Shown: positions 16,806-24,881 of the stretch, piece after piece
Layout of the letters: each line of letters begins with the position of its first letter
Position numbering within the stretch: the stretch's first letter is position 1
DNA from: Novilysobacter_A longmucuonensis
Lineage (GTDB): Bacteria > Pseudomonadota > Gammaproteobacteria > Xanthomonadales > Xanthomonadaceae
DNA length: 64,000 nucleotides
Assembly: GCF_046600735.1 (NCBI RefSeq)
Contig: NZ_JBJMAW010000002.1
Location: 372,001-436,000 of the forward strand
Direction of reading: 5' to 3'
Program-made: the position numbers and the translations under genes
The notes under the pieces: model-generated
The model's database searches: none
What the model was told of the DNA's origin: nothing
Seen by the model: only the letters and a program-made list of their open reading frames with translations

Positions 16806-17867
16806 CTATCCGGGTCCCTGGTCCCCGGTCCCGGGTCCCACCACTTGCGCAGCAAGCGCCACCATCACCGCCTTCTGCACGTGCAGCCGGTTCTCGGCCT
16901 CGTCGATCGCGATGCAGCGCGGCGAGTCCATCACCGCATCGGTCGCCTTGACGTTGCGGCGCAGCGGCAGGCAGTGGCTGAAGACGGCATCACGGGTCAG
17001 TGCCATCTTGGCTTCGTCGACGATGAAGTGCCGGTAGCGGTCGCGGATGGATTTTTCCGGCGCGAAGTTGCCGAAGTACGGCAGCGCGCCCCAGCTTTTG
17101 GCGTAGACCACGTCGGCGCCACGATAGGCGCTGTCGATGTCGTGGCTGACCACGAGCGAGCCGCCGCTCTCGGCCACGTTCTGCTCGGCCCAGCCCATGT
17201 AGCGCTCGTCGAGCACGTACTCGGGCGTGGGGCACAGCAGGGTCACGTCCATGCCGAGGCGCGTGGCGATCGTCAGTGCCGAGTTGGCGACCGCGGTGTT
17301 GAGCGGCCGGGGGTGGTAGGTCCAGGTCAGCACGAACTTCCTGCCCGCAAGATCAGCGGTGCCGAAGTGCTCCCGCAACGCCAGCGCGTGCGCCAGCTCC
17401 TGGCACGGGTGGGTGATCGTCTCCATGTTGATCACCGGCACCGGTGAATACTTCGCGAAGCTGCGCAGGACCCGGTCCTGGCGGTCAACCGACCAGTCGA
17501 CGAACTTGGGAAACGCCCGCACGCCGATCAGGTCGACATAGCGGCCGAGCACGCGTGCGACTTCGGCGATGTGCTCTTCGGTGTCGCCGTCCATCACGCT
17601 GCCCAGGTCGAACTCGATCGGCCACGCGTCCTTGCCCGGTTGCAGCACCACCGCGTGGCCGCCGAGCTGGAACGCGCCGACCTCGAAGCTGGTGCGGGTG
17701 CGCATCGAAGGGTTGAAGAACACCAGCGCGATCGACTTGCCCTTCAATGCCGATCCGCTGCCGTCGTGGTCCGGCGCGCGGTGCTTGAACGCGGCCGCTC
17801 GCGCGAGCAGCGCGTCGAGTTCGCTGCGCGACCAGTCCTGGGTGTTGAGAAAGTGCTTGAGGGCCAT
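16806..17867 (-). CDS. argF': N-acetyl-L-ornithine carbamoyltransferase
   Basis: Carbamoylates N-acetylornithine to N-acetylcitrulline. The product is 353 residues. Carbamoyl-phosphate loop SMRTRTSF (54-61), HPCQELAH (153-160), TWTYHPRPLNTAVANS and HCLPLRRNVK are those of Xanthomonas AOTCase rather than ornithine carbamoyltransferase. The start is ATG at 17867 (MALKHFLNTQDWS, the family N-terminus); an in-frame ATG at 17930 would add 21 unconserved residues. After the family end (VQKAVMVALAAQ) about eleven residues, VVGPGTGDQGPG, come from a heptamer repeat at 16811-16840. First gene of the arg operon. Confidence 0.95.
   Translation of the reverse strand: MALKHFLNTQDWSRSELDALLARAAAFKHRAPDHDGSGSALKGKSIALVFFNPSMRTRTSFEVGAFQLGGHAVVLQPGKDAWPIEFDLGSVMDGDTEEHIAEVARVLGRYVDLIGVRAFPKFVDWSVDRQDRVLRSFAKYSPVPVINMETITHPCQELAHALALREHFGTADLAGRKFVLTWTYHPRPLNTAVANSALTIATRLGMDVTLLCPTPEYVLDERYMGWAEQNVAESGGSLVVSHDIDSAYRGADVVYAKSWGALPYFGNFAPEKSIRDRYRHFIVDEAKMALTRDAVFSHCLPLRRNVKATDAVMDSPRCIAIDEAENRLHVQKAVMVALAAQVVGPGTGDQGPG
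16811..16840. repeat. Heptamer tandem repeat at the 3' end of argF'
   Basis: About four copies of GGGACCN in minus-strand orientation, related to the repeat inside argG 90 bases away. It encodes the GPGTGDQGPG tail of argF'. Confidence 0.82.
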
Positions 17868-17953
17868 GGAAGTCGTGTCCGCGGGGTTCTGTTGGACAGT
17901 CCGGCCAGGGAAGGCCGGGGTTTTGCGCATGGATGCGCGAGAAGTTACGCAAA
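17868..17953 (-). promoter_or_regulatory. Leader of the arg operon with palindromes
   Basis: Between the upstream terminator and argF' lie a GCGCAT-GG-ATGCGC palindrome (17925-17938), outer TTTGCG/CGCAAA arms (17922-17927, 17948-17953) and a hairpin CCGGCC/GGCCGG with a six-base loop (17901-17918). They could be a repressor site and a leader hairpin. I see no strong -10 element or ArgR box, so the role is open. Confidence 0.35.
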
Positions 17954-17954
17954 C

Positions 17955-17984
17955 AAAAAAGCCCAGCGCGGAGGCTGGGCTTTT
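17955..17984 (-). terminator. Intrinsic terminator upstream of argF'
   Basis: Stem AAGCCCAGC/GCTGGGCTT with a six-base loop. On the minus strand it is followed by six T, on the plus strand by four. It would end transcripts from the gene at 18183-18656 and the small frame at 18020-18139 before the arg operon; an attenuator role is possible but unproven. Confidence 0.8.
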
Positions 17985-18019
17985 CGTGTGTCACGCATGA
18001 ATCGCGTGCGTGCGCGTCG

Positions 18020-18139
18020 CTACCCGGCCGGATTGGGGGGCAGCGGTCGGCGCGCGCGCGAGGTCATGCCCGCCGCCATGTAGGCGGAGGTCAGGATGTC
18101 GGCGTCGGCGCGCAGGGCCTGGGTGGCGGAGGTGTTCAT
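18020..18139 (-). CDS. Small open reading frame of 39 codons, unknown
   Basis: ATG at 18139 opens a 39-residue frame (MNTSATQALRADADILT..) whose stop lies 35 bases before the terminator hairpin. I do not recognise it. No good ribosome site precedes it (CCCCCTC before the ATG). The last third holds three arginines and a PLPPNP stretch. Position alone suggests either a leader peptide for the arg operon or an unrelated small gene. Confidence 0.25.
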   Translation of the reverse strand: MNTSATQALRADADILTSAYMAAGMTSRARRPLPPNPAG

Positions 18140-18182
18140 GAGGGGGCGAATGCTCGCATGCGGCCGGAGGCGGCGCAAGCGC

Positions 18183-18656
18183 TCAATCGGTCGTGCCCAG
18201 GGGCGCACGGGCACCGGCTACCGCCGGCGTGATCGCAACGCGGATGCGAAGCCGGTTGCCCGGGTCCTCCGGCAGGCGCGAGCGGTACTTGCCGCCCTTG
18301 TAAACGTAGTCGACGTCATAGGCGATCGGCCGGCGGAACTGGCGCTCCACCGGTACCGAGCGGCAGTTGGCGACGGACTCCTCGAGCGGCTGTCCGTCGC
18401 GGCTCAGTGCCTCGCGGACCACACCGACGACCCGTGACAGCCGCGAGTCGTCCTCGCTGCGCGGACGCGGCGACTGGTCGCACTGTTCTTCCATGCGGGT
18501 CGCGGTCAGGGTCTGGTACACCGGCGACACGCGCAGCACCTGCGCATAATCGAAACGAACGTTCTCGACCTGCAGCACAGTGGTGTCCTGCGCCCACGCC
18601 GGCCCGGTCGCAATGGCCAACAGCAAGCTCGGCAGTAGCAGGGCAATGCGGGACAT
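18183..18656 (-). CDS. Conserved periplasmic protein related to 17 kDa surface-antigen proteins
   Basis: The product is 157 residues. A signal peptide (MSRIALLLPSLLLAIATGPAWAQ) is cleaved after AWA or near it. The mature part has FDYAQVLRVSPVYQTL, a cysteine pair (EEQCDQSP and ANCRSV) and FRRPIAYDVDYVYKGGKYR. These match the flanks of Xanthomonas proteins annotated as glycine-zipper or 17 kDa antigens, but the glycine zipper itself is short here (VVGVVREALS). Function is unknown; an envelope role is likely. It is divergent from cysS across about 120 bases. Confidence 0.75.
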   Translation of the reverse strand: MSRIALLLPSLLLAIATGPAWAQDTTVLQVENVRFDYAQVLRVSPVYQTLTATRMEEQCDQSPRPRSEDDSRLSRVVGVVREALSRDGQPLEESVANCRSVPVERQFRRPIAYDVDYVYKGGKYRSRLPEDPGNRLRIRVAITPAVAGARAPLGTTD

Positions 18657-18776
18657 GGGATCCGCAGTCGGGTCGGTCCCGGGATTGTAGGGGCAGTGCG
18701 GCCGCCCGGGCCTGAATCTTGCCTGTCATGCCCGGTGGACGGCGATAGAATGGCGTGAACCCTCGCCGTGCCGCCC

Positions 18777-20150
18777 ATGAGCCTGCAGCTTTTCAACAGC
18801 CTGACCCGCCGGGTCGAAGCCTTTACGCCTGCCGACCCGGCCCGCGCCACGATGTACTTGTGCGGCCCCACGGTCTACAACTACGTGCACATTGGCAATG
18901 CGCGCGGCCCGGTGGTGTTCGGGGTGTTGGCCGAGCTGCTGCGTCGCCGGTTCGGCACGGTGAGCTACGCCCGCAACGTCACCGACGTCGATGACAAGAT
19001 CAACGCCGCCGCGCGCGAGCAGGGCGTGCCGATTTCGACCATCACTGACCGCTTTGCCGCCGCCTATCGCGAGGACATGGCCGCGCTCGGCGCTTCGCCG
19101 CCGGACCTCGAGCCCGAGGCGACCGGCCATATCGCCCAGATCGTGGCGATGATCGAGCGGCTGATCGCATCCGGCCACGCCTACGCCGCACAAGGCCATG
19201 TGCTGTTCGCGGTCGCCAGCTTCGCCGACTACGGCAAGCTTTCGCGGCGCGATACCGACGAGATGCTGGCCGGCGCGCGGGTCGAGGTGGCGCCGTACAA
19301 GCGCGACCCGGGTGATTTCGTGCTGTGGAAACCCTCGACCGACGATCTCCCCGGCTGGGACTCGCCGTGGGGCCGCGGCCGGCCGGGCTGGCATATCGAG
19401 TGCTCGGCGATGGCCGCCGCGCACCTGGGCGAGACCATCGACATCCATGCCGGCGGGGTCGACCTGCAGTTCCCGCACCACGAAAACGAGATCGCGCAGA
19501 GCGAGTGCGCCCACGGCGGTCGGCCGTTCGCGCGCTTCTGGCTGCACAACGGCATGCTCAACTTCGGCGGCGCCAAGATGTCCAAGTCGGTAGGCAACAT
19601 CGAGAAGGTGCACGACCTGGTGCGTGCCCACCCGCCGGAGGCCCTGCGCTACGCCCTGCTGTCGGCGCACTACCGGCAGCCATTGGAGTGGTCCGATAGC
19701 CTGATCGAACAGAGCGTGCGCACCCTGGACCGGTTGTACGGCACGCTGCGGGACCTGGCCGATGTCGAGGCCACCGCTTCCATCCCGGCCGGCATCGAGG
19801 CGACGCTCGATGACGACCTCAACACGCCGCAGGCACTGGCCGAGATCGCGCGTATTGCCGGCGAGGCGCGCAAGGCCGGCTCGCCCGGCGACCGTACCGG
19901 GCTGAAGTCCGAACTGCTCGGTGCGGGCCTCGCACTGGGCCTGCTGCAGCAGGACCCGGCGGCCTGGTTCGCACGCGGTGCGGACGCGGGCGACGGTGGC
20001 CGCATCCAGGCGCTGGTCGATGAACGTGCCGCCGCGAAGCAGGCCCGCGATTTCGCGCGCGCCGATGCGATCCGTGCGCAGCTCGCCGGCGAAGGCATTC
20101 TGCTGGAAGACACGGCGCAGGGAGTACGCTGGCGTCGCGCCTCGGCGTGA
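18777..20150 (+). CDS. cysS: Cysteine-tRNA ligase
   Basis: Class I synthetase charging tRNA-Cys. The product is 457 residues, the normal length. Zinc/cysteine-site LCGPTVYNYVHIGNARG holds the HIGH motif. ECSAMA and FPHHENEIAQSE carry the remaining metal ligands, and KMSKSVGN is the KMSKS loop. ATG at 18777 is used; a GTG three codons upstream is in frame but adds nothing conserved. The gene is followed by a palindromic repeat and sufE. Confidence 0.97.
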   Translation: MSLQLFNSLTRRVEAFTPADPARATMYLCGPTVYNYVHIGNARGPVVFGVLAELLRRRFGTVSYARNVTDVDDKINAAAREQGVPISTITDRFAAAYREDMAALGASPPDLEPEATGHIAQIVAMIERLIASGHAYAAQGHVLFAVASFADYGKLSRRDTDEMLAGARVEVAPYKRDPGDFVLWKPSTDDLPGWDSPWGRGRPGWHIECSAMAAAHLGETIDIHAGGVDLQFPHHENEIAQSECAHGGRPFARFWLHNGMLNFGGAKMSKSVGNIEKVHDLVRAHPPEALRYALLSAHYRQPLEWSDSLIEQSVRTLDRLYGTLRDLADVEATASIPAGIEATLDDDLNTPQALAEIARIAGEARKAGSPGDRTGLKSELLGAGLALGLLQQDPAAWFARGADAGDGGRIQALVDERAAAKQARDFARADAIRAQLAGEGILLEDTAQGVRWRRASA

Positions 20151-20166
20151 GCGCCGCTGTCCAGTC

Positions 20167-20231
20167 GTAGGGTGGGCACGTTTTCTGTGCCCACCACCCG
20201 CGGCGGCGACAGGCACGAAAAGCGTACCCAT
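20167..20231. repeat. Palindromic repeat, family D (GTAGGGTGGGCACG)
   Basis: A GTAG-headed hairpin GTGGGCAC..GTGCCCAC with a diverged inverted partner (GGCACGAAAAGCGTACCCA) between cysS and sufE. Confidence 0.7.
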
Positions 20232-20259
20232 GCATCGACAAGATCCTGAAAGGATGGAA

Positions 20260-20697
20260 GTGACCGACACCCCGTTCCCGCTCGAACCCACCCCGCTCGA
20301 GGCACAGGCCGCGATCCGCGAAGAGTTCGCCTTCTTCGGCGACTGGTCCGAGCGCTACCAGTACCTGATCGACCTCGGTCGCAAGCTGCCCGACCTGCCG
20401 GGCGAATGGAAGACCGACGAGCACCGCCTGCACGGTTGCCAGTCGATGGTGTGGATCGTCGTGCAGGGCGATGCCGACCGACTCGACTTCCACGCGATCA
20501 GCGACTCGGCGATCGTATCGGGCCTGATCTATCTTGCGCTGCGGGTGTACTCGGGCCGTAGCGCGGCCGAGATCGTACAGACGCAGGCCGACTACATCGC
20601 CGAGATCGGCTTGGCCAAGCACCTGTCGCCGACGCGCAGCAACGGCCTGACCGCCCTGCTCGGCTTTATCCAGGACCAGGCGCGGCAGCGGTCATGA
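20260..20697 (+). CDS. sufE: SufE-family cysteine desulfurase activator
   Basis: Accepts sulfane sulfur from a cysteine desulfurase (SufS-type) on its cysteine in LHGCQSMVW and passes it to Fe-S assembly. The product is 145 residues: EEFAFFGDWSERYQYLIDLGRKLP, the cysteine loop, SGLIYLALRVYSG and HLSPTRSNGL, all typical. GTG at 20260 (MTDTPFPLEP) was chosen because AAAGGA sits six bases upstream and relatives start there; ATGs at 20230 and 20254 are in frame but poorly placed. No other suf gene is nearby. Placement after cysS is fitting, as both use cysteine. Confidence 0.9.
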   Translation: MTDTPFPLEPTPLEAQAAIREEFAFFGDWSERYQYLIDLGRKLPDLPGEWKTDEHRLHGCQSMVWIVVQGDADRLDFHAISDSAIVSGLIYLALRVYSGRSAAEIVQTQADYIAEIGLAKHLSPTRSNGLTALLGFIQDQARQRS

Positions 20698-20726
20698 CGA
20701 TCGCGGCGGCCCCGCGCACGGCCCTC

Positions 20727-20798
20727 GTAGGGCGGGCACGTCGTTTGCGCCCACCGGCCGGTGGCAGCAGCTGACGGGCCCACAAAGCGCGTCCCGCC
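20727..20798. repeat. Palindromic repeat pair, family D
   Basis: GTAGGGCGGGCACGTCGTTTGCGCCCACC faces an inverted, diverged copy GGGCCCACAAAGCGCGTCCCGCC; the pair lies between sufE and dksA. Confidence 0.7.
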
Positions 20799-20813
20799 TG
20801 TGAGTACCCCACG

Positions 20814-20835
20814 AAAAAGCCCCGCGATGCGGGGC
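20814..20835 (-). terminator. Intrinsic terminator of dksA
   Basis: Seven-pair stem GCCCCGC/GCGGGGC with a three-base loop, followed by five T on the minus strand, 57 bases after the dksA stop. Confidence 0.85.
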
Positions 20836-20891
20836 CTGTTCCTAGCAGAGACGACTTAGCGGAGACTACGTAGCGAAGACGGCTTGATCGA

Positions 20892-22142
20892 TCAGTCGCC
20901 CATCTGCTTCTGCAAGTGCTCCCAACGCTCCTGCGCGTCAATCGAGCGCTCAGCGGTGAGGCGGGCTTCGAGGCGGTCCAGGCCGATCTCCTCGCCGGTC
21001 TCGGCGCAGAACCCGTAGTCGCCGCTGTCCACCCGCTTGAGCGTGCTGTCGATCTTGCTGATCAGCTTGCGATAGCGGTCGCGGGTGCGCAGCTCCAGCG
21101 AGTTCTCGGTTTCGCGCGTGGCGCGCTCGGCTTCGTCCCCGACATCACGCACTTCGTCCTTGAGGTTCTCGATGGTCTGCTTGGATTCCTCGACCAGATC
21201 GGCCCGCCACTTCAGCAAACGCTGGCGGAAGTACTCCAACTGCAAGGGGCTCATGTATTCCTCGTCCGGGCTCGGCTTGTAGCCGGCGGGGAGGATCGGA
21301 CGCCCGGTGGCGTCGTCGGTCTTGTAGGGCACGACTTTCACCTTGCCTTTCGGCGCAGGTGCCTGCGATTTTGCGGCAACCGCCACCGCCACCTTGCCGA
21401 CCGGACGCTTGACCGGGGCGAGGGGCGAGGCTGCTACGGGTTTCTGGGCCGACTGCGCCCGGCTTTCGGACTTGGCCGAAGCGGACCTGGCGGCAGCGGA
21501 GGTTTTTTTCGATCCCGAAGCAACCGGCTCGGCCTTGCTGGCCGGACGTGCGGCCGGCTTCTTTACCGCTTGCGGTTTGGAAGCGGACTTTTCGGCCTTG
21601 GACGCTGGCTTGCTGCCCGGTTTGCTGTTGGGTTTGGAGGGCGATTTCGACACAGCGCTGGACTTGCGGGCTGCAGCCTTGGCTGGCACGGCCTTCCTGG
21701 CGGGCGATCTGGTGGCGGCGGCCTTTTTTGCGGCGCTGGAGTTCTTTGCAGCCGGCGCCTTGGTGGCCGTCTTGACCGGCGCCCGGGTGGCCTGCTTGTT
21801 CGCGGCCTTGGCTGGAGACGACTTGCCGGCCGGCTTTTTTGCCGCGATCTTCTTGGCTGCCGGCTTTTTCGCAGTGGCTTTCTTGGCGGGCGCGGCTTTC
21901 CTGGCCGCGGCCTTTTTGGTCGCTGGCTTCTTCGCCGCGACTGCCTTCGTCGAGGCTGCCTTCGTCAAGGATTTCTTCGCCGGCGCAGCCTTCTTGGTCG
22001 CGACTTTCTTGGCCACCGGCTTGCTGGCCGCCGATTTCCCGGCCGCAGGCTTCCTGGCGGCGCTCTTGCTGGCCGACTGGATGATTTTCTTGGCGGCCTT
22101 GGCGGCCTTCTTTGCAAGTTTCTTCACTGCCACGGGCGGCAT
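20892..22142 (-). CDS. dksA: DksA/TraR-family protein with long histone-like N-terminal tail
   Basis: RNA-polymerase secondary-channel regulator of the stringent response. The product is 416 residues against about 150 in E. coli. Residues 1-270 are a lysine/alanine/proline-rich tail with AAKKPA-type repeats, like histone H1 and likely nucleic-acid binding. Residues about 290-416 are DksA: YMSPLQLEYFRQRLLKW, a coiled coil (ESKQTIENLKDEVRDVG..), and the zinc-finger region. The four-cysteine finger is degenerate: FCAETGEEIG keeps one cysteine, and the second pair is SIDA. Start at 22142 is close to a strong promoter. Tailed DksA-like proteins are known in Xanthomonas; function of the tail here is inferred. 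Confidence 0.9.
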   Translation of the reverse strand: MPPVAVKKLAKKAAKAAKKIIQSASKSAARKPAAGKSAASKPVAKKVATKKAAPAKKSLTKAASTKAVAAKKPATKKAAARKAAPAKKATAKKPAAKKIAAKKPAGKSSPAKAANKQATRAPVKTATKAPAAKNSSAAKKAAATRSPARKAVPAKAAARKSSAVSKSPSKPNSKPGSKPASKAEKSASKPQAVKKPAARPASKAEPVASGSKKTSAAARSASAKSESRAQSAQKPVAASPLAPVKRPVGKVAVAVAAKSQAPAPKGKVKVVPYKTDDATGRPILPAGYKPSPDEEYMSPLQLEYFRQRLLKWRADLVEESKQTIENLKDEVRDVGDEAERATRETENSLELRTRDRYRKLISKIDSTLKRVDSGDYGFCAETGEEIGLDRLEARLTAERSIDAQERWEHLQKQMGD

Positions 22143-22177
22143 GTCCTTTTTGTTCCCTTGTGAGGGGAAAGCGCGCT

Positions 22178-22206
22178 GTTATACCCTGCCCCGGCACTCG
22201 CGGCAA
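22178..22206 (-). promoter_or_regulatory. Sigma-70 promoter of dksA
   Basis: On the minus strand, TTGCCG (22206-22201), 17 bases, TATAAC (22183-22178). The predicted start near 22171 gives a leader of about 29 bases. Confidence 0.7.
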
Positions 22207-22336
22207 CCGCGCCGGACCCCTCGTGGGGTTTACCGCCCCGCGTCGGTCCCGCCCCTGAGGCGCGCCATGCGCCCGGCGGATCGGTGATCGACCGGACACC
22301 CGGCCGCGCATGATGGGCCGCACGCATGAAGGTATC

Positions 22337-22582
22337 GTGATCGATCGACTGCTCATCGCCGTACTGCGCGCCTACAAGCGCTGGATTAGCCCGCTGCTGG
22401 GGCCGCGCTGCCGTTTCCATCCGAGCTGTTCGGAGTACGCCATGCAGGCGATCGCGCGTTTCGGCGCGCCCAAGGGCGCCTGGCTGGCCTTGCGGCGGAT
22501 CCTGCGTTGCCATCCACTGCACCCTGGCGGACACGATCCGGTGCCGTCACCAGAATCGTCTCCACGATCGCCGCCGCGCTAA
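22337..22582 (+). CDS. yidD: Membrane protein insertion efficiency factor YidD
   Basis: Small inner-membrane-associated protein that helps YidC. The product is 81 residues with the family core: RAYKRWISPLLGPRCRFHPSCSEYA, then LRRILRCHPLHPGGHDPVP. Three conserved cysteines are present. Start is taken as GTG at 22337 (MIDRLLIAVL), with AAGG at five bases. An ATG at 22310 would add nine residues not found in the family. In many genomes yidD sits by rpmH-rnpA-yidC; here it is separate, before pyrC. Confidence 0.9.
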   Translation: MIDRLLIAVLRAYKRWISPLLGPRCRFHPSCSEYAMQAIARFGAPKGAWLALRRILRCHPLHPGGHDPVPSPESSPRSPPR

Positions 22583-22623
22583 TCCCTTCCCCCGCCCCCA
22601 TCCCACAACGAGGCCCGACGCCG

Positions 22624-23970
22624 ATGTCCCATACCCTGATCGTCAATGCCCGCCTGGTCAACGAAGGCCGTGAATTCGACGGCGACCTGCGCATCGAGAA
22701 CGGCCGCATCGCGCAGATCGGGAGCGGCCTGTCGGCGCGTGCCAACGAGGCGGTGGTCGATGCCGCCGGCCGCCGCCTGCTGCCGGGCATGATCGATGAC
22801 CAGGTGCATTTCCGCGAGCCGGGCATGGAGCACAAGGCCGACATGGCGACCGAATCGGCCGCCGCGGTGGCCGGCGGGCTGACCACCTTCATGGACATGC
22901 CCAATACCAGCCCGCCGACGCTCGATGCGCAGGCGCTGGAAGACAAGTACCGCCGCGCCGCCGGGCGCGTCTGGGGCAACCATGGGTTCTACCTGGGCAC
23001 CAGCACCGGCAACCTGGAGGCGATCCAGCGGCTGGATCCGCGCAGCGCGCCGGGGGTCAAGGTGTTCATGGGCGCTTCGACCGGCAACATGCTGGTCGAC
23101 GACCCGGAGGTGCTCGATGCGGTGTTCCGCGACGTGCCGACGCCGATCATCACCCATTGCGAAGACACCCCGATGATCGAGGCCGAAACCGCCCGCTACA
23201 AGGCAAAGTACGGCGACGACATCCCGGCCGAATGCCATCCCGACATCCGCTCGCGGCAGGCTTGCCTGAAGTCTACCGAGCTGGCGCTGTCGCTGGCGCG
23301 CCGGCACGGCACCCGCCTGCACGTGCTGCACATCTCCACCGCCGACGAGCTCGCCCTGTTCGAGACCGGCCCGCTGATCCGCGCCGACGGCAGCCGCAAG
23401 CAGATCACCGCCGAGACCTGCATCCACTTCCTGCGCTTCGACCGCGGCGACTACGCTTCGCTCGGCCATCTCATCAAATGCAATCCGGCCATCAAGGATC
23501 CGGCCGATCGCGAAGCGTTGATCCGCGCCGTGGCCGAAGACACCATCGACGTGCTCGCAACCGACCACGCGCCGCATCTGCTGGAGGAGAAGGAGCGTCC
23601 ATACACGTCGGCGCCCAGCGGTCTGCCGCTGGTGCAATACGCGCTCAATGCCGCGCTGGAGCTGGTGCACGAGGGCCGGCTGACGACCGCGCAGGTGGTG
23701 CAGAAGTTCGCGCACGCACCAGCGCAGCTGTTCGATGTCGAGGGGCGGGGCTTCCTGCGCGAGGGCTATGCGGCCGACCTGGTGCTGATCGACGATGCGC
23801 CGTTCACGGTGCGGCGCGAGGACGTGCTCTCCAAGTGCGGCTGGTCGCCCTTCGAGGGCCGCACGTTCCACTCGCGGATCGCCTCGACCTGGGTCAACGG
23901 CGTGCTGGCCTGGGACGGCAGCCAGCTGGTCGGCGGGCCGGGCGGGCAGCGCCTGGTGTTCGCACGATGA
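22624..23970 (+). CDS. pyrC: Dihydroorotase
   Basis: Zinc amidohydrolase closing carbamoyl-aspartate to dihydroorotate in pyrimidine synthesis. The product is 448 residues, class I type (longer than E. coli PyrC). Metal-site segments: DDQVHFREPG, THCEDTP, LHVLHIST and ATDHAPHLLEEK with the catalytic aspartate. The C-terminus returns to the beta-sandwich (GYAADLVLID). ATG at 22624. The stop overlaps the ATG of the M23 peptidase (ATGA). Confidence 0.93.
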   Translation: MSHTLIVNARLVNEGREFDGDLRIENGRIAQIGSGLSARANEAVVDAAGRRLLPGMIDDQVHFREPGMEHKADMATESAAAVAGGLTTFMDMPNTSPPTLDAQALEDKYRRAAGRVWGNHGFYLGTSTGNLEAIQRLDPRSAPGVKVFMGASTGNMLVDDPEVLDAVFRDVPTPIITHCEDTPMIEAETARYKAKYGDDIPAECHPDIRSRQACLKSTELALSLARRHGTRLHVLHISTADELALFETGPLIRADGSRKQITAETCIHFLRFDRGDYASLGHLIKCNPAIKDPADREALIRAVAEDTIDVLATDHAPHLLEEKERPYTSAPSGLPLVQYALNAALELVHEGRLTTAQVVQKFAHAPAQLFDVEGRGFLREGYAADLVLIDDAPFTVRREDVLSKCGWSPFEGRTFHSRIASTWVNGVLAWDGSQLVGGPGGQRLVFAR

Positions 23971-24857
23971 GCCAGGGATGGGCCGGGCCACTCCGGCTTG
24001 CCGCCTGCTCGATGGTGCTTGCGATGGCGACCGCATGCGCCGCCGGTGCGCAGGCGCGCCCGCCAGTGCTGCCGGAGGCCGCGCGGCCCATCGCGGCACC
24101 GGTAGAGACCAGCGTGGTGCCGGAATCGGTCCCGCAGGGCGGATTGGTGATCGGCCGGACCACGCCGGATGCGATCGTCGAATACGGCGGCCGGCGGCTG
24201 CATGTTACGCCGTACGGCAGCTTCGTGTTCGGCGCCGGCCGCGATGCCAGCGGACCGCTGCTGCTCCGCATCACACCTCCCGGCGGTAGCGCCCTCACCC
24301 ACCGCGTGGCCGTGACGCCGCGCGACTGGCCGATCGAACGCGTCGATGGGGTGCCGCCGAAAACGGTCGATCCGCCGCCGGCGATCGCCGCACGGATCGC
24401 ACGCGAGCAGGCCGAGGTCACCGCCGCGCGCGAGCGCGACGACCCCCGCACCGACTTCGCGCAGGCCTTCATCTGGCCGGTGGAAGGTCGCATCAGCGGC
24501 CGCTTCGGCAACCAGCGCATCTACAACGGCACGCCGGGTTCGGCGCACTCGGGCATGGACATCGCCGCCCCAGCCGGCGCCGAGGTCAAGGCGCCGGCCG
24601 CGGGCGTGATCACGTTCGCCCGGCCGGACCTGTACCTGACCGGCGGCACGGTGCTGCTCGACCACGGCCACGGCATCAGCTCGAACTTCCTGCACCTGTC
24701 GCGGCTGGACGTGCAGGTCGGCGAGCGCATCGAGCAGGGCCAGGTGATCGGCGCGGTCGGCGCCACCGGCCGCGCGACCGGGCCGCACCTGCACTGGGGC
24801 ATGAACTGGCTGGCGACCCGCATCGACCCGCTGCTGGTGCTGGAACGCACCCGCTGA
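23967..24857 (+). CDS. M23-family murein endopeptidase or amidase activator
   Basis: Periplasmic LytM-type protein, 296 residues. A signal peptide (hydrophobic about 10-28, ending AAGAQA) precedes a beta-rich region (35-130) and a M23 domain (about 160-290). Zinc ligands are visible: His and Asp in SAHSGMDIAAP, and HLHWG near the C-terminus. As these are intact it is probably an active D,D-endopeptidase rather than an EnvC-type activator. Translationally coupled to pyrC. A palindromic repeat follows the stop at once. Confidence 0.9.
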   Translation: MSQGWAGPLRLAACSMVLAMATACAAGAQARPPVLPEAARPIAAPVETSVVPESVPQGGLVIGRTTPDAIVEYGGRRLHVTPYGSFVFGAGRDASGPLLLRITPPGGSALTHRVAVTPRDWPIERVDGVPPKTVDPPPAIAARIAREQAEVTAARERDDPRTDFAQAFIWPVEGRISGRFGNQRIYNGTPGSAHSGMDIAAPAGAEVKAPAAGVITFARPDLYLTGGTVLLDHGHGISSNFLHLSRLDVQVGERIEQGQVIGAVGATGRATGPHLHWGMNWLATRIDPLLVLERTR

Positions 24858-24858
24858 G

Positions 24859-24881
24859 GTAGAGCCGGGCTTGCTCGGCTG
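24859..24881. repeat. Palindromic repeat, family C, left of the IS110 remnant
   Basis: GTAGAGCCGGGCTTGCTCGG hairpin followed by the tail CTTCACCCGTCGAAAGCAC. The same tail, slightly changed, recurs right of the transposase remnant at 26066-26087. Confidence 0.8.
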
